Assembly (NCBI GenBank): GCA_965230665.1 | Contig: CBDDLM010000004.1 | Span: 868,001-932,000 of the forward strand | Length of the DNA: 64,000 nucleotides | Source of the DNA: JAGNRR01 sp965230665 | GTDB lineage: Bacteria; Bacteroidota; Bacteroidia; Chitinophagales; Chitinophagaceae | Reading direction: 5' to 3' | Shown here: piece by piece, positions 9,483 through 17,926 of the stretch | Position numbering within the stretch: position 1 is the first letter of the stretch | Layout of the letters: each line of letters begins with the position of its first letter | Position numbers and translations under genes: made by a program | Notes under the pieces: generated by a model | What the model saw: the letters and a program-made list of their open reading frames with translations, nothing else | Database searches by the model: none | What the model was told of the DNA's origin: nothing

Positions 9483-10484
9483 TTGATTAAGATTTTAGCC
9501 ATCGAAAGCTCCTGCGATGATACCAGTGCAGCTGTGTTATGGGACAATGATGTACAAAGCAATCTTATTTATAACCAAGTAATTCACGAACAGTATGGTG
9601 GGGTTATACCTGAAGCTGCCAGTCGTGAACATATAAAAAATATCCTTCCAGTTATTGATGCCGCCCTTCTTAAGGCTAACACTAAACTGCATGAGATTAA
9701 TGCTATTGCCTATACTCAAAGCCCTGGTTTGATTGGTTCACTTCTTGTTGGTGCACATACTGCCAAAGCTTTATCTCAAGTCCTTGAGGTTCCTCTGATT
9801 GCGGTACAACATCTACAGGGTCATATTCTCTCTTGTCTTATAGAAGCTCCTCGCCCACAATTTCCTTTCCTATGTTTAACCGTGAGTGGAGGGCATACAC
9901 AATTGGTAATATGCAGGTCGGCGAACAATATGGAAGTGATTGGAGAGACTATGGATGATGCCGCCGGAGAAGCTTTTGATAAAACGGCCAAATTATTAGG
10001 TCTCAAATATCCTGGTGGCCCTTTAGTAGACAAATATGCTCAGCAAGGTGACCCAAATATGTTTGATTTTGCCAAACCAAAAACTGAAGGATTGAATTTC
10101 AGTTTCTCTGGATTAAAGACTTCCGTGCTCTATTTTTTGCAGAAGGAAATGCGCAAGGATGATCAGTTTATTTCTAAGAACATGAACGATCTATGTGCAT
10201 CTATTCAAAAAACTATTGTAGATATTTTATTGGCTAATTTGGAGCAAGCTGTAGCGCAAACAGGCATAACCGAAGTTTGTATAGCAGGTGGAGTTTCTGC
10301 AAATTCTGAATTAAGAGATCGATTTAAAAAACTAGGTTCGATTAAGAAATGGAATACTTATATCCCTAAATTTGAATATTGTACGGACAATGCAGCTATG
10401 ATTGGGATTGTAGGTTATTATAAGTATCTTGAAAAAGACTTTGCCACATTAGATACCAAAACCGAGGCTAGATCAAATTTTTAA
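9483..10484 (+). CDS. tsaD: tRNA N6-adenosine threonylcarbamoyltransferase
   Basis: TsaD (Gcp/Kae1) transfers the threonylcarbamoyl group to A37 of ANN-decoding tRNAs, with TsaB, TsaE and TsaC. The 333 residues match the family length. Visible motifs are the N-terminal LAIESSCDDTSAAV, the metal-binding HLQGHILS, and the ASKHA-fold phosphate loops LTVSGGHTQLV, DDAAGEAFDKTAKLLGL and VCIAGGVSANSELR. The start is TTG; no ATG or GTG would keep the conserved N-terminus. A second A37 enzyme, mtaB, is encoded at 24 kb; it adds a methylthio group to the product of this pathway. Confidence 0.96.
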   Translation: MIKILAIESSCDDTSAAVLWDNDVQSNLIYNQVIHEQYGGVIPEAASREHIKNILPVIDAALLKANTKLHEINAIAYTQSPGLIGSLLVGAHTAKALSQVLEVPLIAVQHLQGHILSCLIEAPRPQFPFLCLTVSGGHTQLVICRSANNMEVIGETMDDAAGEAFDKTAKLLGLKYPGGPLVDKYAQQGDPNMFDFAKPKTEGLNFSFSGLKTSVLYFLQKEMRKDDQFISKNMNDLCASIQKTIVDILLANLEQAVAQTGITEVCIAGGVSANSELRDRFKKLGSIKKWNTYIPKFEYCTDNAAMIGIVGYYKYLEKDFATLDTKTEARSNF

Positions 10485-10492
10485 AGAGGCCG

Positions 10493-12475
10493 TTATTTAT
10501 AAACCCTCTTCAGGTTTAGATTTTCTACAGGTGCTACTACCAATGGAATGGCCTCAACGATTACATTATTCGGATCTAAACCAAAGCTTTTTTCCTCACT
10601 TAAGCTAAAGCGTTTCAGCAGGAAGTACAAACTCATAATCCCTTTCTCTGAATTCGGCAAATCATTATTGTGTGATAAGAATTTCTCCATAACAATAAAA
10701 CGGAAATCACCAGGCATTTTTCTTTTCTTCAATGATGGGTATGAACTACTGATATTGACTTCTTTGTTCTTTACAAGCTCATCTACAACCTCTCTAAACA
10801 TCAAGTTTATTTTCTGCTCAACTCTAAACCCTAAGCGGAACTCTATTCTAATAATTTCGTTAGGTATGATTTCTTCTACTATATAGTCTTTCGTAAACGG
10901 ATCGTCCTGAATGTCTACATGGACAAACCAGTAAATACTAGCCCGCTTTGGCTTCTGATGCAATATTGAATAGATAATTTTATGCTCAATTTCGCGAGGG
11001 TTATTAGCACTTGTAAGGTAAACAAGGTGCGTAGCGTATTTACTCACACTGTTATCTGTACTTAAATCTTGAATAGTAGGAAGATGGTCTTCAAGTTTTA
11101 CAAATTCAACATAGCGATTCTTAATCTTACGTGCCTTAAACCAAACGTACATTACTACGAATAATAGACCTGCTATAATAAATGTTGCGAAACCACCTTC
11201 AGGAAATTTTTTGATATTAGCCACTAGAAATCCAGCCTCTATGAAAAGATAAATGGCCAAAAAGAGATAAATCCAATAGCTCTTAACTCTTTTAAATACC
11301 AAATAGTTCGCAAAGAGAATCGTCGTGCTGATCATTGTGGTAATAATCGCTAGGCCGTAAGCCGCTTCCATTTTTGAAGAAGATTGAAAGTATAATACGA
11401 CCATGATACAGCCAGCGTACATCATCCAATTCAAACCAGGAATATATAACTGACCTTTACTATCCGTAGGAAACTTAATTTTCATCTTTGGCCAAAGGTT
11501 CAAACGTGTTGCTTCACTAATGAGTGTAAAGGAACCTGATATCATAGCCTGACTAGCAATAATTGCTGCAAAGGTTGCTATAATAACACCAGGAATAATA
11601 AACCATTGTGGCATTAAATCATAGAAAGCATTCACGGCATTGGCCTCAATAAATGCTTCCGTCATTTCTTGACCATTATATTTGGCTAAAAGATTAGCTC
11701 CTTGACCAAAATAATTTAGTAACAAACATGTTTTAACATAGATCCATGAATAACGAATATTCTGCCTGCCGCAATGCCCAAGGTCCGAGTATAAAGCTTC
11801 TGCACCCGTGGTACATAAGAATACGGCACCTAATAACCACAATGCACCTGGATATTTCATCAGAAAGTTAACGGCATACATTGGATTTAAAGCTTGAAGA
11901 ATTGAAAAATCACCTAGTATGTTTATAAACCCAAAAACACCTAACATAGTAAACCAGATGCCCATAACGGGGCCAAAGAATTTGCCAATAGAACTTGTTC
12001 CGAATTGTTGAATGACAAAGAATAAAGTAAGAATGACCAATACAATTCCTACAATAACCGTTTGTTTCGTATCATGTAATGCTGGCAATTCTCGTAATCC
12101 TTCTATTGCCGAAGTAATAGAAATAGGCGGTGTAATAATCCCATCCGCCAACAAGGATGCACCACCAATCATTGCAGGAATAACAAGCCACTTCTTCCTT
12201 CGTCTGACAAGAGCAAACAAGGCAAACGTACCACCCGCACCATTATTATCGGCACGCAATACTAACCATACATATTTTAAAGTAGTTTGCAAGGTTAGTG
12301 TCCAAATAATACAGGAAAGACTGCCATATATAAGTTCCACGGTAATCCCACGACCATGTGAAATTGCGTTGAAAACGTACAGAGGCGATGTTCCAATATC
12401 ACCGTAGATAATGCCCATGGCAATTAATAAACCAGCAGCTGTTACCTTGTCATTATTAAGTTTATGAGAGCCCAA
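10493..12475 (-). CDS. kup: Kup-type potassium uptake protein
   Basis: Inner-membrane K+ transporter of the HAK/KUP/KT family, probably a K+/H+ symporter. The 660 residues have the family N-terminal signature GIIYGDIGTSPLYVFNAI, about twelve hydrophobic segments up to about residue 450, and a soluble C-terminal domain. The conserved stretch DLGHCGRQNIRYSW is present. The start is TTG at 12475 (TTGGGCTCTCAT), with a perfect TATATTTG box 20 bp upstream. It converges with tsaD with an 8-bp gap, which leaves no room for a separate terminator. Confidence 0.95.
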   Translation of the reverse strand: MGSHKLNNDKVTAAGLLIAMGIIYGDIGTSPLYVFNAISHGRGITVELIYGSLSCIIWTLTLQTTLKYVWLVLRADNNGAGGTFALFALVRRRKKWLVIPAMIGGASLLADGIITPPISITSAIEGLRELPALHDTKQTVIVGIVLVILTLFFVIQQFGTSSIGKFFGPVMGIWFTMLGVFGFINILGDFSILQALNPMYAVNFLMKYPGALWLLGAVFLCTTGAEALYSDLGHCGRQNIRYSWIYVKTCLLLNYFGQGANLLAKYNGQEMTEAFIEANAVNAFYDLMPQWFIIPGVIIATFAAIIASQAMISGSFTLISEATRLNLWPKMKIKFPTDSKGQLYIPGLNWMMYAGCIMVVLYFQSSSKMEAAYGLAIITTMISTTILFANYLVFKRVKSYWIYLFLAIYLFIEAGFLVANIKKFPEGGFATFIIAGLLFVVMYVWFKARKIKNRYVEFVKLEDHLPTIQDLSTDNSVSKYATHLVYLTSANNPREIEHKIIYSILHQKPKRASIYWFVHVDIQDDPFTKDYIVEEIIPNEIIRIEFRLGFRVEQKINLMFREVVDELVKNKEVNISSSYPSLKKRKMPGDFRFIVMEKFLSHNNDLPNSEKGIMSLYFLLKRFSLSEEKSFGLDPNNVIVEAIPLVVAPVENLNLKRVYK

Positions 12476-12494
12476 TGCTTCTTATTTAAGTTGT

Positions 12495-12502
12495 CAAATA
12501 TA
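12495..12502 (-). promoter_or_regulatory. Bacteroidota -7 box for kup
   Basis: Minus-strand TATATTTG fits TAnnTTTG exactly and lies 19 bp before the kup TTG start. No good -33 element was found. Confidence 0.55.
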
Positions 12503-12588
12503 TGGCGAAATAAGAATTACACAGACTAAAATCGTATCCCCTAGATCAAACCTATATTTCGGCAATATATCGTACTTTCAAACTTTAA

Positions 12589-13710
12589 ATGGTTAGTGAA
12601 GCGATTACACCGAATCAAGCATTGAAAAGCAAGCTCATAGACTTGGCAAAAGCACAGCGTCTTCCTCATGCCATGTTATTTACAAGTCCAGAAGGAGGAG
12701 GTGCTATGCCTATGGCTCTGCACCTCTCGAAGTATATATTGTGTCAGAACAAAACAGATGATGGTCGTGCCTGCAATGATTGCAATTCATGCAACGCTGT
12801 AGATCAACTAACACATCCCGACCTATTCCTAACATTTCCAGTTTACAATAAAGACAGCAATCGAAAGTATACGAGCAATGATTTTATTGCGGAATTTAGA
12901 AATTTTATATTCGCATCACCTTATGCTAGTGCGACGGCTTGGATTCAAAGCCTGACCAATGAGAACAAGCAAGGGAATATATCTGCTGAAGAGTGTAAAT
13001 CGATTAGCAGTAAACTCATGCTAAAGTCTATTCTGGGCGGAGCCAAGATTCTAATTGTTTGGTATGCAGAATACCTCGGTAAGGAAGGAAATCGTTTGCT
13101 TAAATTGATTGAAGAACCTCCTAAAAATACATTTATTCTGTTTGTGGCAGAAGATCCAAACAAAGTTTTAGGAACGATCTTATCCAGAACACAACAATTC
13201 AAACTTCCTCCTATTTCTGCAGAAGAAATTGAACAAAAGCTTCTTAAAAAAGGTTTAGATCAGGAGCGAGCCTTACAAATTGCTAAGCAATCAGAAGGAA
13301 ATGTATTTAAAGCATTTTTATTGGCAGATGAGCATGATGCCGATTATTACAACCATCTCCGCAATTGGCTTAACGCGCTTTATACAAACAACGGTGCCTT
13401 ACTTTTTAACTGGCTAAAAGAAAGTAATCTTATGAGTAAGGAAGAACTTAAGAGTTTCTTTCAATACGCTGTTCATATTTTTGAACAGGCGCTGCGGGTA
13501 CAACATTTACCGGAGAAATTTTGGTCGCTCACTGCTGTTGAAACCCGATTGGTTAAAGGCCTAATTAATAAAGGTTTAGAAGCATATCACTGCGAACTAG
13601 CTAGCCAAAAATGTATGCAAGGTGCTTATCATCTAGAACGTAATGTATTTAAAAAAGTATTGCTTCATGCAATAAGTTTTGAGGTGCAAGAAGCCCTACT
13701 AGGGAACTAG
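12589..13710 (+). CDS. holB: DNA polymerase III delta-prime subunit
   Basis: Clamp-loader subunit. 373 residues with the AAA+ delta-prime layout. There is an N-terminal RuvB-like domain with PHAMLFTSPEGGGAMPMALH, where a P-loop would be but without GKT, so it is not expected to bind ATP, as is usual for delta-prime. A zinc module follows (CNDCNSC with an earlier Cys). SRTQQFKLPPIS is the SRC-like arginine-finger region, and a helical collar domain ends the protein. Compared with E. coli HolB (334 residues) it is slightly longer, as in other Bacteroidota. It stands alone in the plus direction between two minus-strand groups. Confidence 0.88.
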   Translation: MVSEAITPNQALKSKLIDLAKAQRLPHAMLFTSPEGGGAMPMALHLSKYILCQNKTDDGRACNDCNSCNAVDQLTHPDLFLTFPVYNKDSNRKYTSNDFIAEFRNFIFASPYASATAWIQSLTNENKQGNISAEECKSISSKLMLKSILGGAKILIVWYAEYLGKEGNRLLKLIEEPPKNTFILFVAEDPNKVLGTILSRTQQFKLPPISAEEIEQKLLKKGLDQERALQIAKQSEGNVFKAFLLADEHDADYYNHLRNWLNALYTNNGALLFNWLKESNLMSKEELKSFFQYAVHIFEQALRVQHLPEKFWSLTAVETRLVKGLINKGLEAYHCELASQKCMQGAYHLERNVFKKVLLHAISFEVQEALLGN

Positions 13711-13717
13711 TATAGGA

Positions 13718-14713
13718 TTACTCTGAAGGTTTCTTTTGTTCTTCCGCTGGTTTATAACTTTTGGGAATATTATACGGCATTCTATACTCTCCATCAAAGT
13801 CAACCTTCTGGATATCCATTTCCAGGCTTAGTTTTCCTTTCGAATCTTCTACATTATAAACCCGCTTTGTTGATATGAGTCTTCCTATCTCCTTCTGATA
13901 CTCACCTAACATTCCCAGAATATTACTAGCATAATTACCCCTAAACACTTGTAATTGAATTTGCCGAAGTGTTGAATCACTTCTGTTATATGTCAATTTA
14001 TTCAAGAACTCTTTGTCTTTAAGACCAATATTTACTGTTCCTCCAAACTCTGTAAATTCAAAGACCTCACCATCCCTTCCGATTGCATTCCCTATGATAA
14101 TGTCTTGTAAGGTTGTAAAATCAATGTCTACGTTTATTAGTTTCTTTATCTCATCGAAGGAGTAATCATAATAGACCTTATTGACTCTATTGATTGCCCG
14201 TACTCTGGTGGGCGTAAGAAGAGCTCTTGCTACGGATAAACCAAGTGCAGAGATATCTACCCAAATTGTTTTATCATATTCTATTCTAAATTGCGCATTA
14301 AAACTTTGTCTTTTACCTCCCGATAAAAACTTCATTTTCGTTTTAATCTTCGCTGTATTAAACTTAATTCTATTCTCATCAATAATGCTCTGAGCTTGGA
14401 CTTGCTTAGATCGTACCAAAGCCACTTTTTCTACACCTTTTTTTTCACGAGCCAATGATGCAGAATCTAAGCCTACAACGGTAGTATCTCCAGGTAATTT
14501 ACTCTCTATTTTTTCAAGCTTCTTAATCCGACGTTTTCCTGACCCCTTTGCAACGTCTAACTTATACTGTGCTTTTTTTCTTTTCTTTTCTAATCGTTCT
14601 ACTCTTTTTTTCTGACGCTCTTCTCTTTTTTCTTTTGGAATAAAAAAGGGTACAACTTTGCAGCTACTCAATAAAAACGATAAGAATAAAAAAAGAATAA
14701 GAATTCTATTCAT
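13718..14713 (-). CDS. DUF4292 family lipoprotein
   Basis: About 331 residues. The ATG at 14713 gives MNRILILFLFLSFLLSSCKV with lipobox LSSC. The open frame extends upstream to 14752, inside the TPR gene, but the lipoprotein signal supports 14713. Residues 25-60 are a dense Lys/Arg/Glu coiled coil. The following beta-rich region (FNAQFRIEYDKTIWVDISAL, RVYNVEDSKGKLSLEMDIQK) resembles the DUF4292 family found in Bacteroidota, whose function is not established. It overlaps the end of the TPR lipoprotein gene by 8 bp, so translation is probably coupled. Last gene of the dut cluster; a periplasmic or outer-membrane assembly role is an inference from context only. Confidence 0.75.
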   Translation of the reverse strand: MNRILILFLFLSFLLSSCKVVPFFIPKEKREERQKKRVERLEKKRKKAQYKLDVAKGSGKRRIKKLEKIESKLPGDTTVVGLDSASLAREKKGVEKVALVRSKQVQAQSIIDENRIKFNTAKIKTKMKFLSGGKRQSFNAQFRIEYDKTIWVDISALGLSVARALLTPTRVRAINRVNKVYYDYSFDEIKKLINVDIDFTTLQDIIIGNAIGRDGEVFEFTEFGGTVNIGLKDKEFLNKLTYNRSDSTLRQIQLQVFRGNYASNILGMLGEYQKEIGRLISTKRVYNVEDSKGKLSLEMDIQKVDFDGEYRMPYNIPKSYKPAEEQKKPSE

Positions 14714-16439
14714 AGAGTTTGCCATCCTGTATTTTCTTATCGAGCTTTCCACTATTACCTCCTACTTTCTTAGCACGTTGCCAATACTCTAATGCCTTTG
14801 CCGTATCATTCAGTTTAAAATGAATATCACCAAGATGCTCGAGCACATCAGCATCACCTTCGCCCTCAATCGCCCTCTCTACGTATTCTTTTGCCTTTTT
14901 ATACTTCCCTTGCTTAAACAAAATCCAACCGTAAGTATCCAAAAAAGTCTTGGTATTGGGACTCAATTTTAAAGATCGGCCAGACATTTCCAGAGCATCT
15001 GATAAACGTTCATTTCTTAACGAAAGGTAATAAGCATAGTTATTCAAAGTAGTGGCATCTTCTTTAATCTTAAGAGAGGCTTCAAAATTTTCATCAGCCT
15101 TTTTATATTCTTTGAGACTATTGAAAGCATCACCTAGTATTGAATAGATTTGAGCCTTTAAACCATTTTCTGGTTCTAAGTCAATGGCATTTTCTAAACT
15201 ACTTACACTATTCTCAAAATCATTCTTTTGAAAAAGAGCTGTCCCTTTAAAATAGTGGGTTAAGGCATTATTAGGAAAGTAGTCCAAGGATTCGGAAGAT
15301 ACTGATACTACACTATCTAAATTCTCAAGATTAGAATGACAAAGCATTAGATTAAACCATACAGTGAATTTAGACTTATCAAAGTGCAAATAGTTTCTAT
15401 ACTCTTTTGCAGCCGTTTTGTATTGCTTCGCGCTATACAAAACATCCGCATACATTTTTATCGTTTCTTTATCTTCATCACCCCCTTGCTTCATACTTTG
15501 TACAACGGGCAAAACCTCACTTTTAATATACTCTGGATTATTGTTCAGTTCTATCAAGGGCATAAGCATACTCATTCTTATAGACTTATCAATTTTGGGA
15601 TTACGAACAATCTTTTTAATTACCGTTTGAAAACCTAGAGTATCTTTATTCCTAAGGTAATAGGAAGACGAGCGCATTAATATCTTAGCATCATTCGGTG
15701 CATCATCTACAAGTTCTTCATATATTTTTTTTGCTTCTTCCTTTCGATTTAACCGATCGTATAAACTGGCTAACTTCTCCTTATAAGCTGCATTTCTAGG
15801 TTCTTCTTGAATAAGATCCTTGATTTCCTTTATGGCCTGCTCCTCTTTTTTTTGTTTTAAAAGAAGTTCTACCTTCTGCATGGTAATTTCCTGTGAAGCT
15901 CCCCAACTAGTTTCAAGTTGATCCAATGTTTTGTACGCCTTATCATACTCCTTCAGCTCGGAATAAATGCGATACATTTTATATTGGTATTCATCGGTTC
16001 CATTTTTATTTAGTCGGCTAAGTTCCTCATAGATTTTAATCGCGTCTTTGGGTTTTTTGTTTAAGGAAAGTACATCAGCGTATAATTCTAAGTAATACTT
16101 ATTCTTTGCATTAGATAGATCAACTGCCTTCTTAGCATACTGTTCGGCCTCTTTAAAATTGAATGACCTAAACTCTAAACGTGACAGGTTATAATATGCC
16201 GTCGCATTGCTTTTGTATAACTTAACAAAATTCCGATACAATTCACGGGCCTTTTTTTTGTCACCCTTAATTCGTGCCTTTTCAGCATCAAAAAAAGCAG
16301 CGTACTCTCCAGCAGCAACGCGTCCGTCTAAAGCTTTGTTCGCTTTATTTTTTTGTACTACTTTTTTAGTACTCCCACATGACCCTAAAGACAATGTAAG
16401 TAGTACAAAAAAAGTAATATTCAATATTTTTCTTAGCAT
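14706..16439 (-). CDS. TPR-repeat lipoprotein
   Basis: 577 residues. The lipoprotein signal MLRKILNITFFVLLTLSLGS is followed by the lipobox Cys (GSC). Tandem TPR repeats fill the protein from about residue 45 to the end, with recognisable helices such as AYYNLSRLEFRSFNFKEAEQ, LTHYFKGTALFQKNDFENSV and VLEHLGDIHFKLNDTAKALE. It likely scaffolds protein contacts at the periplasmic face of the outer membrane. The start overlaps the nucleotidyltransferase stop by 7 bp, and its end overlaps the DUF4292 start by 8 bp. This tight packing points to a stable functional unit, but the partner is unknown. Confidence 0.85.
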   Translation of the reverse strand: MLRKILNITFFVLLTLSLGSCGSTKKVVQKNKANKALDGRVAAGEYAAFFDAEKARIKGDKKKARELYRNFVKLYKSNATAYYNLSRLEFRSFNFKEAEQYAKKAVDLSNAKNKYYLELYADVLSLNKKPKDAIKIYEELSRLNKNGTDEYQYKMYRIYSELKEYDKAYKTLDQLETSWGASQEITMQKVELLLKQKKEEQAIKEIKDLIQEEPRNAAYKEKLASLYDRLNRKEEAKKIYEELVDDAPNDAKILMRSSSYYLRNKDTLGFQTVIKKIVRNPKIDKSIRMSMLMPLIELNNNPEYIKSEVLPVVQSMKQGGDEDKETIKMYADVLYSAKQYKTAAKEYRNYLHFDKSKFTVWFNLMLCHSNLENLDSVVSVSSESLDYFPNNALTHYFKGTALFQKNDFENSVSSLENAIDLEPENGLKAQIYSILGDAFNSLKEYKKADENFEASLKIKEDATTLNNYAYYLSLRNERLSDALEMSGRSLKLSPNTKTFLDTYGWILFKQGKYKKAKEYVERAIEGEGDADVLEHLGDIHFKLNDTAKALEYWQRAKKVGGNSGKLDKKIQDGKLYE

Positions 16440-17443
16440 ATCCTAAACGAGAAATCTCCCAAGCTCAATTCTTCAGCTTTGGAATTACAATTTACATTAT
16501 TTCCCAATAAGGATTTCTCAATTATGCAATTCTTAACTTTTGAAGCCTTTCCTACTATTGACGTCTTGATAATAGAATTCTCTACAATACTACCAGCTTC
16601 TAGACTGACATAGGGTCCAACAACCGAATCGATAACCTCTACATCGGCACCGATAAAACAAGGTTGTATAATCGTGCTATTATTCAAGCTAGCGCTGTTA
16701 TGAAGCAATGTTTCTTCATTACCTTTAATTTCCAATATTCGTTCCATAGTGTAAAGTGTGGCATCCTTATTTCCACAATCCAACCATTCTTCGACCTGTC
16801 CTGTATAAAACTTCAACTCCTTTTGCTTCATATTCTCCATAGCATCTGTAAGTTGAAACTCTCCTTTATCCATTATGTTGTTGTCAATAAGGTATTGCAA
16901 CTCACCTTTAAGGTTTTCACCATCCTTAAAATAGTACACTCCTATAATTGCAAGATCTGAAACAAATTCTTTAGGCTTCTCTACAAAATTCACAATAACT
17001 CCCTCCTCATTTAATTGAACAACACCAAACGCACTTGGGTCTTCAACCTTTTGAGTCCATATAATTGCGTCTTTATCTGTATCTATACTAAATTCTGCCT
17101 TAAACAGGGTATCAGCGAAGGCAATAAAAGTGTTCCCCTTTAAGCTATCTCCAGCTCGTAAAATTGCATCGGCCGTTCCTAAAGGTTCATCCTGATAATA
17201 GATTTTACCTTCTGCTCCAAAGCTCTTTGCTACAGCCTTTAAATCTTCTTCCGCTTGTATTCCAAAATCGCGTCTTATTACAAATGCAACTTCTTCTATC
17301 TTCTGATTAACGGTGGCTGCTATATCTTCTACAATGCGGTGCACCATGGGTTTACCAGCAATAGGAATTAAAGGTTTAGGTGTTGTTACTGTATGTGGTC
17401 GCATTCTTGTACCGCGTCCTGCCATTGGAATAATGATGTTCAT
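16433..17443 (-). CDS. Sugar-phosphate nucleotidyltransferase, RmlA-like
   Basis: Enzyme of the NTP-transferase family that makes a nucleotide-activated sugar from NTP and sugar-1-phosphate. The N-terminal signature MAGRGTRMRPHTVTTPKPLI holds the NTP- and metal-binding residues. The catalytic domain spans about residues 1-235. The C-terminal about 95 residues are a left-handed beta-helix of hexapeptide-like repeats (IIQPCFIGADVEVIDSVVG, VENSIIKTSIVG), as in long RmlA or GlmU-like proteins. The substrate sugar cannot be told from sequence. It begins 6 bp after the dut stop and overlaps the TPR gene, so it belongs to the same operon; a role in surface glycan synthesis is plausible. Confidence 0.87.
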   Translation of the reverse strand: MNIIIPMAGRGTRMRPHTVTTPKPLIPIAGKPMVHRIVEDIAATVNQKIEEVAFVIRRDFGIQAEEDLKAVAKSFGAEGKIYYQDEPLGTADAILRAGDSLKGNTFIAFADTLFKAEFSIDTDKDAIIWTQKVEDPSAFGVVQLNEEGVIVNFVEKPKEFVSDLAIIGVYYFKDGENLKGELQYLIDNNIMDKGEFQLTDAMENMKQKELKFYTGQVEEWLDCGNKDATLYTMERILEIKGNEETLLHNSASLNNSTIIQPCFIGADVEVIDSVVGPYVSLEAGSIVENSIIKTSIVGKASKVKNCIIEKSLLGNNVNCNSKAEELSLGDFSFRIC

Positions 17444-17449
17444 ATTTTT

Positions 17450-17884
17450 TTATTTTGTACCAGTGTGTCCATAACCTCCGACACCTCTTGCTGTATCGGC
17501 AAGCGTATCAGTTTCTTCCCAAGTAATTTTCTCATATCGAGAAACAATCATTTGAGCAATACGTTCACCTGGCTCTATGTTTACTTTTTCTTTTGATAAA
17601 TTGATGACTAAAATTTTTAGCTCTCCTCTATAATCGGCATCAATTGTACCGGGAGTGTTTAGCACAGTTATACCGCGCTTTAAGGCTAAACCGCTACGCG
17701 GTCTAATTTGCGCTTCTGTACCAGAAGGTAATTCAATAAACAAACCAGTAGGAATCAATAAACGATCTAATGAATCTAGCTGAACTGGAGCTTCTATATG
17801 AGCGCATAGATCAAGACCTGCAGCATCTGCAGTTTTATATTCCGGGAGCGGAAAAGGACTATGGTTTACAACCTTTACTTTCAC
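17450..17884 (-). CDS. dut: Deoxyuridine 5'-triphosphate nucleotidohydrolase
   Basis: dUTPase: hydrolyses dUTP to dUMP and pyrophosphate, keeping uracil out of DNA and feeding dTMP synthesis. The 144 residues show the five motifs of the trimeric family: AGLDLCA, RPRSGLALKRGI, NTPGTIDADYRGE, ERIAQMIV and the flexible C-terminal RGVGGYGHTG. The frame opens at a TTG at 17902, but GTG at 17884 gives MKVKVVNHSPFPLPEY, which matches the family start better. Forms the head of the dut, nucleotidyltransferase, TPR, DUF4292 set. Confidence 0.95.
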   Translation of the reverse strand: MKVKVVNHSPFPLPEYKTADAAGLDLCAHIEAPVQLDSLDRLLIPTGLFIELPSGTEAQIRPRSGLALKRGITVLNTPGTIDADYRGELKILVINLSKEKVNIEPGERIAQMIVSRYEKITWEETDTLADTARGVGGYGHTGTK

Positions 17885-17926
17885 GACTAAAAATCCGTGC
17901 AAAAGTAATAGATAGCTAGCGTTTTT

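Noticed and set aside
12012..12407. 131-codon plus-strand frame inside kup
   Set aside because: Antisense to conserved membrane segments of kup; no recognisable protein.
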